DNA of 64,000 nt from Pyrodictiaceae archaeon (GTDB lineage: Archaea > Thermoproteota > Thermoprotei_A > Sulfolobales > WANQ01). The stretch is from contig WANQ01000010.1 in NCBI GenBank assembly GCA_015521735.1, positions 37,927 to 101,926 of the forward strand. The letters are read 5' to 3'. Of the stretch, positions 39,972 through 49,857 are shown one piece after another. Positions within the stretch are counted from its first letter, which is position 1. Each line of letters begins with the position of its first letter. The notes beneath the pieces are model-generated. The model had not been told where the DNA came from. It did not search any database and worked only from the letters and a program-made list of their open reading frames with translations. The position numbers were made by a program, and so were the translations under genes.

Positions 39972-40574
39972 TCATCTACCATAAACGCCCATTGTCTCTC
40001 CATAAGCTAATATGTGTCCTCTTAACGCTTCTTCGAGCTCCTTAATACTTACTCCTGGTTTTAGATCTAGTACTGTGTCTAGGGCAAATAGTCTTATGAA
40101 ATACCTATGACTGCTACCTTTGGGTGGGCATGGTCCTCCATAACCTATTCTGCCAAAATCATTAATTCCTTGTAAGCCTATACCTTTAACTAAGGGTTTT
40201 CCTGGTATGTTTTCAGGTATTTCTGTTATATTTAATGGTATATTGTAGAGAATCCAGTGTATGAATACTCCTCGTGGAGCATCTGGATCAAACATTACGA
40301 GTACTAAGCTTCTAGTATCCTTGGGCAAGGTGTTTGGATCCCACTTTACTGGAATAGAAATGTCTAATCCATCACAAGTGTATTTCACTGGAATACGTGA
40401 ACCATAGCTAAATGCTGGGCTATAGACAGCTATGTTCATAGGCTTATCAAGCTTCTCTGAAAGTATACTTACTGTCTTGGTAGCTGTATAGTACATGAAC
40501 AACGATATTGCTAAAACTGCTAAAACCACTACTATTACAATGTATAATAGCTTGTTAAGCCTCAAACCCAGCAC
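39972..40574 (-). CDS. PEBP/YbhB family protein with N-terminal TM
   Basis: YTCDGLDISIPVKW; LVMFDPDAPRGVFIHWILYNIP. Confidence 0.9.
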   Translation of the reverse strand: MLGLRLNKLLYIVIVVVLAVLAISLFMYYTATKTVSILSEKLDKPMNIAVYSPAFSYGSRIPVKYTCDGLDISIPVKWDPNTLPKDTRSLVLVMFDPDAPRGVFIHWILYNIPLNITEIPENIPGKPLVKGIGLQGINDFGRIGYGGPCPPKGSSHRYFIRLFALDTVLDLKPGVSIKELEEALRGHILAYGETMGVYGR

Positions 40575-40584
40575 CCAGTTACAT

Positions 40585-41079
40585 TCACTTGTTGTACGGT
40601 AAGAAATAGTATTCTGTTCTTACACTATAACCATATTTTGGCGAGAAGTACTTCCTTGTACCTGTGTATACTATTTTATAAACTAGTTTCTTGTCTAGAT
40701 TATCTAGGTAGAACTCTATTTTAGGTGGATTAAGCCTATAAGAGCCCCAAGCAATTATTACTGCATCCTCACGATAAACCCAACCATTACTACGAGGATG
40801 AAGTGTACCATTAGGTAGCCTAGCAGCAAACATTATCTTCTTAGGCCATAGATCGTAGCTACGAACCCTAACTTTCCTATTCTCTAAGAAGGCTTTTAAG
40901 TCAAAGACAAATAAGCTAAGACAATAAGGTGTATCGCCGTATTCTAGCTTTAAATGTGCCTTGTCTTTGCCTTCAGATAAATGTACATGAACAGCTACTT
41001 CACCTTCTAGACTGGGTAAGAGGTCTAATCTAATGGGTTTAGAAGGTTTCCATCCCAGGGATATAGGTAGTTCAACCAA
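40585..41079 (-). CDS. Hypothetical protein
   Basis: 164 aa intact ORF. Confidence 0.65.
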   Translation of the reverse strand: MVELPISLGWKPSKPIRLDLLPSLEGEVAVHVHLSEGKDKAHLKLEYGDTPYCLSLFVFDLKAFLENRKVRVRSYDLWPKKIMFAARLPNGTLHPRSNGWVYREDAVIIAWGSYRLNPPKIEFYLDNLDKKLVYKIVYTGTRKYFSPKYGYSVRTEYYFLPYNK

Positions 41080-41114
41080 TTCACTAAACCAATATCTAGA
41101 ATATTTCTAGCTTA

Positions 41115-41195
41115 GTGGGCCGGGAGTGACCCGCCCCACGCCCATTTAATTCCCCGGGACTCGGGGTAGGGTCGCGTGGGACCGGGGTTCGCCGG
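41115..41195. ncRNA. GC-rich structured intergenic element, orphan ncRNA candidate
   Basis: Hairpin GTGGG.CGGG-AGTGA-CCCG.CCCAC; nested CCCACG/CGTGGG enclosing CCCCG-GGACT-CGGGG; CCGG-GGTTCG-CCGG; strand unknown. Confidence 0.5.
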
Positions 41196-41241
41196 ATTAC
41201 CTTCTGGTTTAAGCTAACTTATTAGGTTTACCGTTACGTAG

Positions 41242-41625
41242 CTATTGATTGTATTCTGCTACTTTATGTCTAATCGTGTTTGGAGTTACTATTTCTGGTT
41301 CAATGCCTTCCTCACTTATACCTTCAATTTCCTCTATTCTTCTTGTAACATGCTTTACTACTTCGTTTAACTGGTATATTCTACCCTCAATGTATGCGAA
41401 GCGTGCTTCAATATCATTTCTTAACTGCTCAATTAGTTTTAGTACTTGATCTATCTTAGTGTTACTGTACTGTTCTTCTTCCCTAATTTCATTACGCTTA
41501 ATATTATCTAGGCCTTGCTTTATGAACATCTTCACTAGGTCTGTTACCTGTATTCCTAGTTTTTCTGCCTCCTTCTTTAATTCACGATACATTCTTTCTG
41601 GTACAGATAAGTGTATGGTTGGCAA
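41242..41625 (-). CDS. Ribbon-helix-helix protein with coiled-coil tail
   Basis: IHLSVPERMYRELKKEAEKLGIQVTDLVKMFIKQGL then long helical region. Confidence 0.75.
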   Translation of the reverse strand: MPTIHLSVPERMYRELKKEAEKLGIQVTDLVKMFIKQGLDNIKRNEIREEEQYSNTKIDQVLKLIEQLRNDIEARFAYIEGRIYQLNEVVKHVTRRIEEIEGISEEGIEPEIVTPNTIRHKVAEYNQ

Positions 41626-41647
41626 GTGTACTCTCCTTCTAAGAATC

Positions 41648-41716
41648 CTCTTGTAGTACTAGTATTTAAACACGCGGATTTCAAGAGAAGTCCTACAAGA
41701 ACTCTCTTGTAGTACT
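41648..41716. promoter_or_regulatory. Operator-like repeats between divergent RHH genes
   Basis: CTCTTGTAGTACT at 41648-41660 and 41704-41716 (13/13); inverted CTACAAGA(41693-41700)/TCTTGTAG(41705-41712). Confidence 0.65.
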
Positions 41717-41790
41717 TGGCTTGAGTGAGTATAAGTATATCCATACATCCTAGGTATTTCTTGGGAATAATACGAAGCGAGGTAAACAGT

Positions 41791-41964
41791 ATGACTATGA
41801 GAGTAGTAACCTTCAAAATAGATGAAGACATACTTGAAAAACTCGACCGCTATGCACGGAGAACTGGTAGGAGCCGTAGCGAGGTTATACGTCAAGCACT
41901 TGAAAGACTCCTATCGTCTGAGGAACCATTAATTGCGAGAACTTATAGGATAAGAATATACTAA
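41791..41964 (+). CDS. Ribbon-helix-helix (CopG-like) regulator
   Basis: [41 protein letters not shown]; start set to ATG 41791. Confidence 0.8.
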   Translation: MTMRVVTFKIDEDILEKLDRYARRTGRSRSEVIRQALERLLSSEEPLIARTYRIRIY

Positions 41965-42041
41965 GCTTAAACTAGCTTAAACGAATGGAGAAAAAGACGT
42001 GTTTTTAGGCAATATATTTTGTTTTTATTCTATGCTTTTTG

Positions 42042-43124
42042 CTACTCAAGTATTACTATTGCTTTAGGATACCTTATTCTTAATGCTATGGTTTCATATG
42101 CTCTGAATACGTGGTTACCGTTTTCGGGGCCCATGTATTCTATTTCTGTGTCTACACCTACAACTATATCTACTAGATGCTTCAACGGAGCTATAAGTAA
42201 TGCCTTGTTTTCTGGTATATGTGGGAGCTTTACTACTTCGTTTACTAGTGCTTTAATTCTAGCTAGTTCTGTAACACCTGTTCTCTCATGTACTTGTACT
42301 AGTTCAGCATATCTGGCTGGGTTAATGAATAATATGAATGGTCCTAATATCCCCTTCTTGTTTAGTTCTGCTATAGCTTTTGATATATCGTTTACTGCTT
42401 GTCCTGGTTTAGTCCAGTCACCCAATCTTATTCTTATAACAGCTTTTTCTGAAAGCAATTTCTTTAATAATAGTTCATCTTCCATCCATCCAATTTTCTG
42501 GGCTGCATGAAGTAGGGGTGGTATATTTAGGTCTTTGTATCTTCTCGCGTAATCTATTAATTTTTGAGGTATGCTAAACTTTACTGCTACTTCCTCTAGC
42601 TTAACTACGTCTACTAGCTTCTCTTTTTCATCGACTATTTTTTCTATAAGAATTGCGTCTACTCCTCTACCTACTCTATGTAATGGTATGTAGTGTCTTA
42701 GTATTCTTGATTCATCTAGTGTTTTTCTAAAAGCTTCTAATAATCTAGACCACTCCTCCTCTGTGAATGGTTCAGGAGTTTCTTTGGATTGGTTTAGTGT
42801 ATTTACTTTGTTTTCTCCTGGGTTATTTTTTGGTATTTCTAGGCCTGTTAACTCCTTTACTTCTTCTTCTCCAGCTTTTAGTTCCAATACTTGTTCTTTA
42901 TCTATTGTTTTAAGGAGAGCTAGAAATTCTCCTACATGTGTTTTCTCTTCCTTAGCTATGTCTTCGAATACTCTACGTATTTTCTCATCCTTTATAGCAC
43001 TTGCTAGTTGCTCGTATAGGTTTATTGCATCTAGTTCAGCTATAATTGCTAGTCTTAGTGCTTGGGCTACTTCCTTGTCTTCAAAAGTCTTTTTGGGTAA
43101 ATCTAGGGGGTTCTTTGACATCAA
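42042..43124 (-). CDS. Encapsulin with fused N-terminal ferritin-like domain
   Basis: N-term AIIAELDAINLYEQLASAIKDEKIRRVFEDIAKEEKTHVGEFLALL; C-term encapsulin-like RHYIPLHRVGRGVDAILIEKIVDEKEK...LGPFILFINPARYAEL...ALLIAPLKHLVDIVVGVDTEIEYMGPENGNHVFRAYETIALRIRYPKAIVIL. Confidence 0.8.
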   Translation of the reverse strand: MMSKNPLDLPKKTFEDKEVAQALRLAIIAELDAINLYEQLASAIKDEKIRRVFEDIAKEEKTHVGEFLALLKTIDKEQVLELKAGEEEVKELTGLEIPKNNPGENKVNTLNQSKETPEPFTEEEWSRLLEAFRKTLDESRILRHYIPLHRVGRGVDAILIEKIVDEKEKLVDVVKLEEVAVKFSIPQKLIDYARRYKDLNIPPLLHAAQKIGWMEDELLLKKLLSEKAVIRIRLGDWTKPGQAVNDISKAIAELNKKGILGPFILFINPARYAELVQVHERTGVTELARIKALVNEVVKLPHIPENKALLIAPLKHLVDIVVGVDTEIEYMGPENGNHVFRAYETIALRIRYPKAIVILE

Positions 43125-43218
43125 CTAATAATTCACCTATGTACAGAAATGTGTTTTCGTGGGTAGAAAAATATTGTCTAGAGAGTAAAAAGAGTCTTGT
43201 GTTACTGTGAGGCGTTGT

Positions 43219-43872
43219 TTAAGTGTATTTAAGTACTATTACTTTTGGTTCTTCGGGAAGGGTTTCCTTAGAGACTTCTATGCTGTTACTCTCTACTCTA
43301 TCTACTTTGAATTTAACGTATCCTAAGAATTCATCTAGTGTTTTAAGTGGTAGGGTCATTCCTGGTAGCCAGTAGTGCATTGGTATGGTTATTCTGGGCT
43401 CTAGGTTCTTTATCGTCTCCCATGCTTCAAATGGTTCAATAGTGTATACACCACCTATGGGGATGAGTAATACGTCTATGTTCTTTAACTTCTCAGCTAA
43501 TTCTCCTTCAGGTATGTGGCCTATATCTCCTAGATGACCTATTTTTAATCCATCTACTTCTATTATGTAAACTGATATTGTTCCACGAAGTCTACCCTTA
43601 GACTTATCGTGATAGGCTTTAATTCCCGTAATTTTTATGTTCCCTATACTTTCTTCACCAATGAATTCTTTTAGTATCTTTGCTCCTGGTTTTGCTACAA
43701 CGTTTACTGCGTTATGGTCGAAGTGGTCGTGAGTTGCAAGTACTATGTCTGCTTGTACTCGTGGCCTCTTCAATCCTATGCTATGTCCGTCATGTGGGTC
43801 TATAACTATTACTGTACCATCACTTGCTACTATCTCGAAACAAGCGTGTCCATGCCATGTTATTTTAACCAT
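43219..43872 (-). CDS. UPF0173 metallo-beta-lactamase-fold hydrolase
   Basis: WHGHACFEI; ATHDHFDHN; GHLGDIGHIP. Confidence 0.9.
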   Translation of the reverse strand: MVKITWHGHACFEIVASDGTVIVIDPHDGHSIGLKRPRVQADIVLATHDHFDHNAVNVVAKPGAKILKEFIGEESIGNIKITGIKAYHDKSKGRLRGTISVYIIEVDGLKIGHLGDIGHIPEGELAEKLKNIDVLLIPIGGVYTIEPFEAWETIKNLEPRITIPMHYWLPGMTLPLKTLDEFLGYVKFKVDRVESNSIEVSKETLPEEPKVIVLKYT

Positions 43873-43909
43873 ACTAGTCCCCGTAGTAGTATTCTGTTGT
43901 TTTGGTACT

Positions 43910-45259
43910 TTACTTTTTCACTATTACTCTTACTTCGGAGAATCTTATCCATGGAGTCTTTGCTACTCCTACTTGTCTTGAAGTTCTTGTCATGCCATCT
44001 ATCTTTTTAAGTAGTTCGTACATGTTGCCTGCTAGCATTACTCCTCTTACTGGTTTTAACTCCTTATTCTCTATTAGCCATGCTGGTGTCGCTACAACGC
44101 TGAATTCTCCTGTTTCGGGGTTGCTACTATGTGCTCCTTGTAGTGAGTCAACTAGGAGTCCACGACGTGTGTCTGCTATTATTTCTTCTTCACTGTAATT
44201 GCCTGGTACTACTACTAGGTTTGAAGGACCCACACTAGGTGTTGAGGCATAGCCTTGTCTTGTAGCGTTTCCAGTACTCTGAGTACCTGCTCTTTTAGCC
44301 CAATAGGTATCGTATATGAATCCTTTTAGCACGCCTTTATCTATAATTAAGGTTTTCCTACGTGCTACGCCTTCTGCATCGAATATGCTTGTGTATAAGC
44401 CATTCTTTAATGTACCGTCATCTATTACTGTTAGGTCTTCTACAGCTATCTTTTCACCCACTTTGTCTTTGAATGGACTTCTACCTCTTACTACGTTATC
44501 GCCTCTTATTGCTTGGTTTAATGTATACCTAAATATGCTTTCAATAGCGTATTCAGTGAAAATTACTGGGAGCCTTGTGTAGTCTATTTTCACTGGTTTT
44601 AGATTTCTTATAGCTTTTTCTCTTAGTTTAGTAGCTAGTGTTTCTACGTCTGGGAATATAGTTCTAGACGCTTCTACCTCGTATATTCCCGGTGTGACAT
44701 CACCATTCTCTCTTGCCACTACTTCGGCCCAGACTACTGCTACTGTTCCATAGTCTACTTGGTATACTCCATTACTATTAGCTACTGCAATAGCCCAACT
44801 ACTAACACCTAGTGATGATGCTACTACTGTAATCCTCTTGTCCTCAAGTAATGTTTCAAGTAGAATCCCGGCTTTCTCAACCAAATTATCTATTCTTATG
44901 CGCTCAAGCTCAATACTATATACTCCTTCTGGTCTAGGATAGTTTTCTGATGGCTCGGGTAGACCTTTCCAGTATGGGTCTTCCTTAGTAGCTTTAGCTG
45001 ACTTTAATGCTTTTTCAACCATTTCCTCAATGCTTGTTCTATCAAGTCTATTCGTGTACGAGAAACCTGTCTTTTTACCTATAGCTACTCTAACTCCTAT
45101 ACCAACATCGTAGGATGTATAGGCTTGTTTTATATTGTTGTTTTCTATTTCTACGTAGTTATCTTTTCCTCTTACAACGTATGCTTCAGCTTCACTTGCT
45201 CCTTTACTGAGAGCGTATTTTACTGCTATTGAAGCATATTCTGTTAGAGATGCACTCAT
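43910..45259 (-). CDS. tldE: TldE/PmbA-family protease subunit
   Basis: DNYVEIENNNIKQAYTSYDVGIGVRVAIGKKTGFSYTN. Confidence 0.85.
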   Translation of the reverse strand: MSASLTEYASIAVKYALSKGASEAEAYVVRGKDNYVEIENNNIKQAYTSYDVGIGVRVAIGKKTGFSYTNRLDRTSIEEMVEKALKSAKATKEDPYWKGLPEPSENYPRPEGVYSIELERIRIDNLVEKAGILLETLLEDKRITVVASSLGVSSWAIAVANSNGVYQVDYGTVAVVWAEVVARENGDVTPGIYEVEASRTIFPDVETLATKLREKAIRNLKPVKIDYTRLPVIFTEYAIESIFRYTLNQAIRGDNVVRGRSPFKDKVGEKIAVEDLTVIDDGTLKNGLYTSIFDAEGVARRKTLIIDKGVLKGFIYDTYWAKRAGTQSTGNATRQGYASTPSVGPSNLVVVPGNYSEEEIIADTRRGLLVDSLQGAHSSNPETGEFSVVATPAWLIENKELKPVRGVMLAGNMYELLKKIDGMTRTSRQVGVAKTPWIRFSEVRVIVKK

Positions 45260-45261
45260 GT

Positions 45262-46698
45262 CTAAGCTACACCTCCTACAATAATTTTCCTAACACGGAC
45301 ATGAGGGCCTCCATCAGATACAAAAGCTGTTTGACCTTTACCGCATCTACCAAATCCTATTTCAAAGTCTTTGCCTACCGCATCAACCATTTTTAATGTA
45401 TCAAGAGTGTTACCGCTTATACTCATATTGCGTACTGGTTCTCCTATTTCACCTTTAACTATTTCATATGCTTCTTGTACACCTACTTGGAATGTGCCGT
45501 CAAGATTTGCTTGTCCTCCTCTAAAGCTTACGAGGTAGTAGCCGAAGTCAATGCCTTCGAATAACTCGTCTTTAGAATAGTCGCGTGGTTTTAGTATGGT
45601 ATTTCTCATTCTTATTAGTGGGGGTACTTTGTAGCTTTCTGCTCTAGCATTACCTGTAGGTTTTATGTTAAGTATCTTAGCGTAGTATCTATCAACCATT
45701 AACTCCCTGACTACGCCGTTCTCTATTAGTACTGCTGGTCTCGTTTCAACTCCTTCGTCGTCGTATTTAAATGTACCGAAGCCTCCGTGTATTGTTGGGT
45801 CATCTACTATTGTTACTAGTGGGCTTGCTATTTCTTTACCTAGTTTATCGCTTACTGCACTACCGCTCATAGTTAAGTCTGCTTCAGCTAAGTGGCCGAA
45901 TGCTTCGTGGACAAATACTCCTACTATTTCTGGTGCTAGAACTGCTGGATATGCTCCACCTTTGGGTGTCTTTGCTTTTAATTGTTTCCATAGTCTACTA
46001 GTTACTAGTTCAACTATTTCGTTCATATCCCATTTATCCCAGATTACGTAGCCTTCTATTGATCCTCTTTCATCTCGAACAGATGCCGTGACGTCTCCTA
46101 TTCTACCAGTAATCCATGTATACATCCATGTTATGCTTAGCTCTTGTTCTATGTATCTATCCTCGCTACTAGCATAATATTTTACTCCTACTATGTCAGC
46201 GTAGTTGACTGTGCTTGTTTTAACGTAGTCTCTTTTCCTTAACATAGACTCGTATTCTAGGTAATCTCTTAGCTTTTCTTCTATTGAAACACTTCTTGGG
46301 TCTTTTCTAAGTTTTAGTTTAATGTAATCTGTTTTACTTGATAATTCTACTATCTTGATTGGCTTCTTTGTTTTTACTGATAAAGCTCTTGCAGCTATGA
46401 TAGCATTATCTATGGCTTTTACTAGTTCCTGTAGTGTGATCTTGTTTGTTGATGAGAAGCCCCATGCACCTTTATATAAAACTCTTATTGCAGCTCCCTC
46501 CTCATATCCTGTTTTAAGCTCCTTTACTATACCGTCTTGTATTGACAATGTGTTTTTCTCTAACTTCTCTACTCTTACGTCTACGAAGTCTACGCCTTTA
46601 TTCTTAGCGTATTCTATTGCCTTTATGAGAACATCTTGCAAAGATCTTACCCATAATATTTGAAGGAGGGGTACGAGGTAAAATAATGTATTCTTCAT
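45262..46698 (-). CDS. tldD: TldD-family metalloprotease
   Basis: HEAFGHLAEAD HExxxH-type motif; start probably internal GTG. Confidence 0.9.
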   Translation of the reverse strand: MKNTLFYLVPLLQILWVRSLQDVLIKAIEYAKNKGVDFVDVRVEKLEKNTLSIQDGIVKELKTGYEEGAAIRVLYKGAWGFSSTNKITLQELVKAIDNAIIAARALSVKTKKPIKIVELSSKTDYIKLKLRKDPRSVSIEEKLRDYLEYESMLRKRDYVKTSTVNYADIVGVKYYASSEDRYIEQELSITWMYTWITGRIGDVTASVRDERGSIEGYVIWDKWDMNEIVELVTSRLWKQLKAKTPKGGAYPAVLAPEIVGVFVHEAFGHLAEADLTMSGSAVSDKLGKEIASPLVTIVDDPTIHGGFGTFKYDDEGVETRPAVLIENGVVRELMVDRYYAKILNIKPTGNARAESYKVPPLIRMRNTILKPRDYSKDELFEGIDFGYYLVSFRGGQANLDGTFQVGVQEAYEIVKGEIGEPVRNMSISGNTLDTLKMVDAVGKDFEIGFGRCGKGQTAFVSDGGPHVRVRKIIVGGVA

Positions 46699-46790
46699 GC
46701 ACTATTTAGGCGAATACTCTATAAGCTCTGCTTAGGACTTAGACTTGTCTATGAACGTGTAATGGGTTAGAGGTTAGGGAGACTTAGGAT

Positions 46791-49472
46791 ATGAGTGTTG
46801 AGATAGTTACTAGAGAGCCTAGTGATGAAGAAGTATATGCTTTGCTTAAGCCATACGTAGCTGAGTGGTTTCGTAGACGCTATGGTAGCTTTACTCCACC
46901 TCAGCGAATGGCTATACCCGAAATAAAAGCTGGAAGAAACGTGTTGATTTCCAGTCCTACGGGTACAGGTAAGACCCTAGCAGTGTTCTTAGCATTACTC
47001 GATACCTTATATGATTATGGGGAGAGAGGGGAATTATCTGATACAGTGTATGTTGTTTATGTTTCACCTCTTAGAGCATTAAATAATGATATGAGGAGAA
47101 ACTTGTTAGAACCCATTAATGGTATTAGATCTGTTGCTAAGGAGATGGGCTACGATTTACCTGAAATAAGGGTGGCAGTACGTACAAGTGATACTAGTCC
47201 TACTGAAAAACAACGTATGCTTAGGAATCCTCCACATATATTGATTACTACTCCAGAGTCTCTATCCATAATACTTGTAGCCCCTAAGTTTAGGGAAAAA
47301 TTGAGGAGTGTTAAATGGGTTGTAGTTGACGAAATACATGAATTAGCAAGTAATAAGCGAGGTAGTCATTTATCTCTTAGCATTGAGAGACTTGAACATC
47401 TTGTAGGAAGGCCTTTGGTTAGGATAGGTCTTAGTGCTACCATTGCTTCACTAAGAGAAGTAGCATTGTTCCTAGTAGGCTACGATGATACGGGTAAGCC
47501 TAGACCTTGTAGAATAGTTGATGCAAGATTCACGAAACCCGTAGATATTAGGGTTATTTGTCCGGTAAAGGATCTCGTACACTCGTCTGCTGAGGAGGTA
47601 AACGAGGCTATATATCGTGTACTTTTAGACTTGGTAAAGAAGCATAGAACTACACTAGTATTCACTAATACTCGTAGTGCTACTGAACGTGTAGTATACA
47701 AGCTTCGTAAAATACTTGAAAAGGAAGGAGTACTTGATGCTGATTTAGTAGAAGCACATCATAGTAGCTTAAGTAGAGATGTAAGGCTAGAAGTAGAGGA
47801 GAAGCTTAAGAAAGGAGAACTTAAAGTAGTTGTATCTTCAACAAGCCTTGAATTAGGTATAGATATAGGTTGGATAGACCTTGTAGTATTATTGAGTAGT
47901 CCTAAAAGTGTTTCCAGGCTCCTTCAAAGAGTTGGTAGGAGTGGACATCATATTAGAGAAGTTAGTAAGGGAAGAATAATAGTTGTTGATAGAGATGACC
48001 TCGTTGAATGTACTGTTCTAGCTAAGGCAGCATTAGAAAGGAAAATAGACCGTGTTAGGATTCCAAGGAACCCCTTAGATGTTTTAGCCCAGCATATTGT
48101 GGGTATGGCTTTAGAGAAGAAGTGGCGTGTAGAGGAAGCGTACCGTTTAGTTAAGAGGTCTTACACGTTTCATACACTAAGTCTAGAGGACTTCCTTGAA
48201 GTACTTAGATACCTTGCTGGCAAGTATGGAGATGTATTAGAGTCAAGTAACGTGTATGCTAAGATATGGTTTGATGAGGAGGAGGGGGTTTTTGGTAGAC
48301 GTAGAGGAGCTCGAATGATATATTACTTGAATACTGGTACCATACCTGATGAGGCAAAGATACATGTGTTTACAGTTGAAGGCAGGTATGTAGGTGATTT
48401 AGAGGAAGAGTTTGCTCAAATACTTTCACCTGGAGATATCTTTGTTTTAGGTGGTAGAACTTATGAGTATGTTAAGGGGGATATAACTAGGATATATGTT
48501 AGAAGAGTTGAAGGAGTAAGACCTACAGTACCAAGTTGGTTCTCTGAAATGTTGCCCTTAGCATTTGATTCTGCACTTGAGGTTGGTAGATTTCGTAGAA
48601 TAGTATATGAGTTGATTATTGAGAAGGATAAAGAGTATGTGATAAAATGGCTTATAGACAACTATAACTTGGAGCCTCATGCTGCTGAGGCAATATACGA
48701 TTACTTTATGGAGCAAATACTGTACACGAATACTCCATTACCTTCAGATAAGCTATTAGTTGTAGAGCTTTGGGATGAAGGAACTACATTTAACATAATA
48801 TTCCATGCCTTATATGGTAGGAGGACTAATAGTGCATTATCACGAGCTTATGCCTATATGTTGTCAAGGCTAACTGGATCTAATGTTAGAATAACTGTAT
48901 CAGATAACGGGTTTATGCTAACAACAACTAGTCGTATAACAAGTATTGATGCTGTTAGGAAACTAGTATACTCTGTTAACAGCGAAAACATTGAAAGTAT
49001 TTTAAAGAAAGTACTTAGACATACTGAGCTGTTGAAACGAAGATTTAGACATTGTGCTGAAAGAGCCTTCATGATTCTAAGGAGGTACCGTGGAGTTGAG
49101 ACAAGTCTTTACAGGAGACAGGTTAACGCGCAGGCACTATTAAGAATAGTGGAATCTATACCAGACTTTCCTGTACTGAGAGAGGCTTACCGTGAAATCC
49201 TAGAAGACTACATGAATATTGATGCTGCTAAGCTAGTGTTAGAGTGGATTCATAGAGGTGATGTGGAGGTTAGAGTCATAGGACCATACACTGTACCAAG
49301 CCCGTTTGCCCATGGCTTAGTAGCTCAAGGATATAGTGATGTAGTATTAATGGAGGATAGAAAACGTTTACTCCAACTATTACATAAGAAGGTGCTAGAA
49401 CATATAAACTCGCGAACAGAGATAAACACATTGAATAAACAATACGGTAATCTCCTAGAGGAGTCTACTTAA
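46791..49472 (+). CDS. Lhr-like DEAD/DEAH-box helicase
   Basis: SSPTGTGKTLAVFLALL; VVDEIHELASNKRGSHL; SKSVSRLLQRVGRSGH. Confidence 0.9.
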   Translation: MSVEIVTREPSDEEVYALLKPYVAEWFRRRYGSFTPPQRMAIPEIKAGRNVLISSPTGTGKTLAVFLALLDTLYDYGERGELSDTVYVVYVSPLRALNNDMRRNLLEPINGIRSVAKEMGYDLPEIRVAVRTSDTSPTEKQRMLRNPPHILITTPESLSIILVAPKFREKLRSVKWVVVDEIHELASNKRGSHLSLSIERLEHLVGRPLVRIGLSATIASLREVALFLVGYDDTGKPRPCRIVDARFTKPVDIRVICPVKDLVHSSAEEVNEAIYRVLLDLVKKHRTTLVFTNTRSATERVVYKLRKILEKEGVLDADLVEAHHSSLSRDVRLEVEEKLKKGELKVVVSSTSLELGIDIGWIDLVVLLSSPKSVSRLLQRVGRSGHHIREVSKGRIIVVDRDDLVECTVLAKAALERKIDRVRIPRNPLDVLAQHIVGMALEKKWRVEEAYRLVKRSYTFHTLSLEDFLEVLRYLAGKYGDVLESSNVYAKIWFDEEEGVFGRRRGARMIYYLNTGTIPDEAKIHVFTVEGRYVGDLEEEFAQILSPGDIFVLGGRTYEYVKGDITRIYVRRVEGVRPTVPSWFSEMLPLAFDSALEVGRFRRIVYELIIEKDKEYVIKWLIDNYNLEPHAAEAIYDYFMEQILYTNTPLPSDKLLVVELWDEGTTFNIIFHALYGRRTNSALSRAYAYMLSRLTGSNVRITVSDNGFMLTTTSRITSIDAVRKLVYSVNSENIESILKKVLRHTELLKRRFRHCAERAFMILRRYRGVETSLYRRQVNAQALLRIVESIPDFPVLREAYREILEDYMNIDAAKLVLEWIHRGDVEVRVIGPYTVPSPFAHGLVAQGYSDVVLMEDRKRLLQLLHKKVLEHINSRTEINTLNKQYGNLLEEST

Positions 49473-49721
49473 AGCTCTCCTTATCTCAGGAGGTAGTTGT
49501 TTATAGTCTACTTCCTCAGCATCCTTGAAATCTTGCTCCCAATCTTCTTTCTCATTCCTACCTCTCTCATCCTTTCTAACTATTACATTTTTTATTGTCT
49601 TGAAAACTGAAACTATAGGCTTACCATCCTTTGTTCTAGCAACTTCTACGTATAATGTTTTCTCACCTTTCCTAACAATATACTTTTTCTCAACATCTAC
49701 TACTTGTATAGTTTTAGCCAT
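49455..49721 (-). CDS. Hypothetical small charged protein
   Basis: 88 aa ORF, convergent with helicase gene. Confidence 0.65.
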   Translation of the reverse strand: MAKTIQVVDVEKKYIVRKGEKTLYVEVARTKDGKPIVSVFKTIKNVIVRKDERGRNEKEDWEQDFKDAEEVDYKQLPPEIRRALSRLL

Positions 49722-49857
49722 GGCTCCACACCCAGTATGCTATCACTTAGGGTGTGTCCTTGGTAGAGTCTACTAGTAGGGTTAAATAATTATGTGTCAG
49801 CTAAAGGAATTCTCTTCATCTATCAGATTGGGGAGTATTCATCACACTATAGTTTAA

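Noticed and set aside
43714-44198. Overlapping plus-strand ORFs
   Set aside because: Antisense to well-supported UPF0173 and TldE genes; compositions (Cys/Ser/Leu-rich) look like shadow translations.
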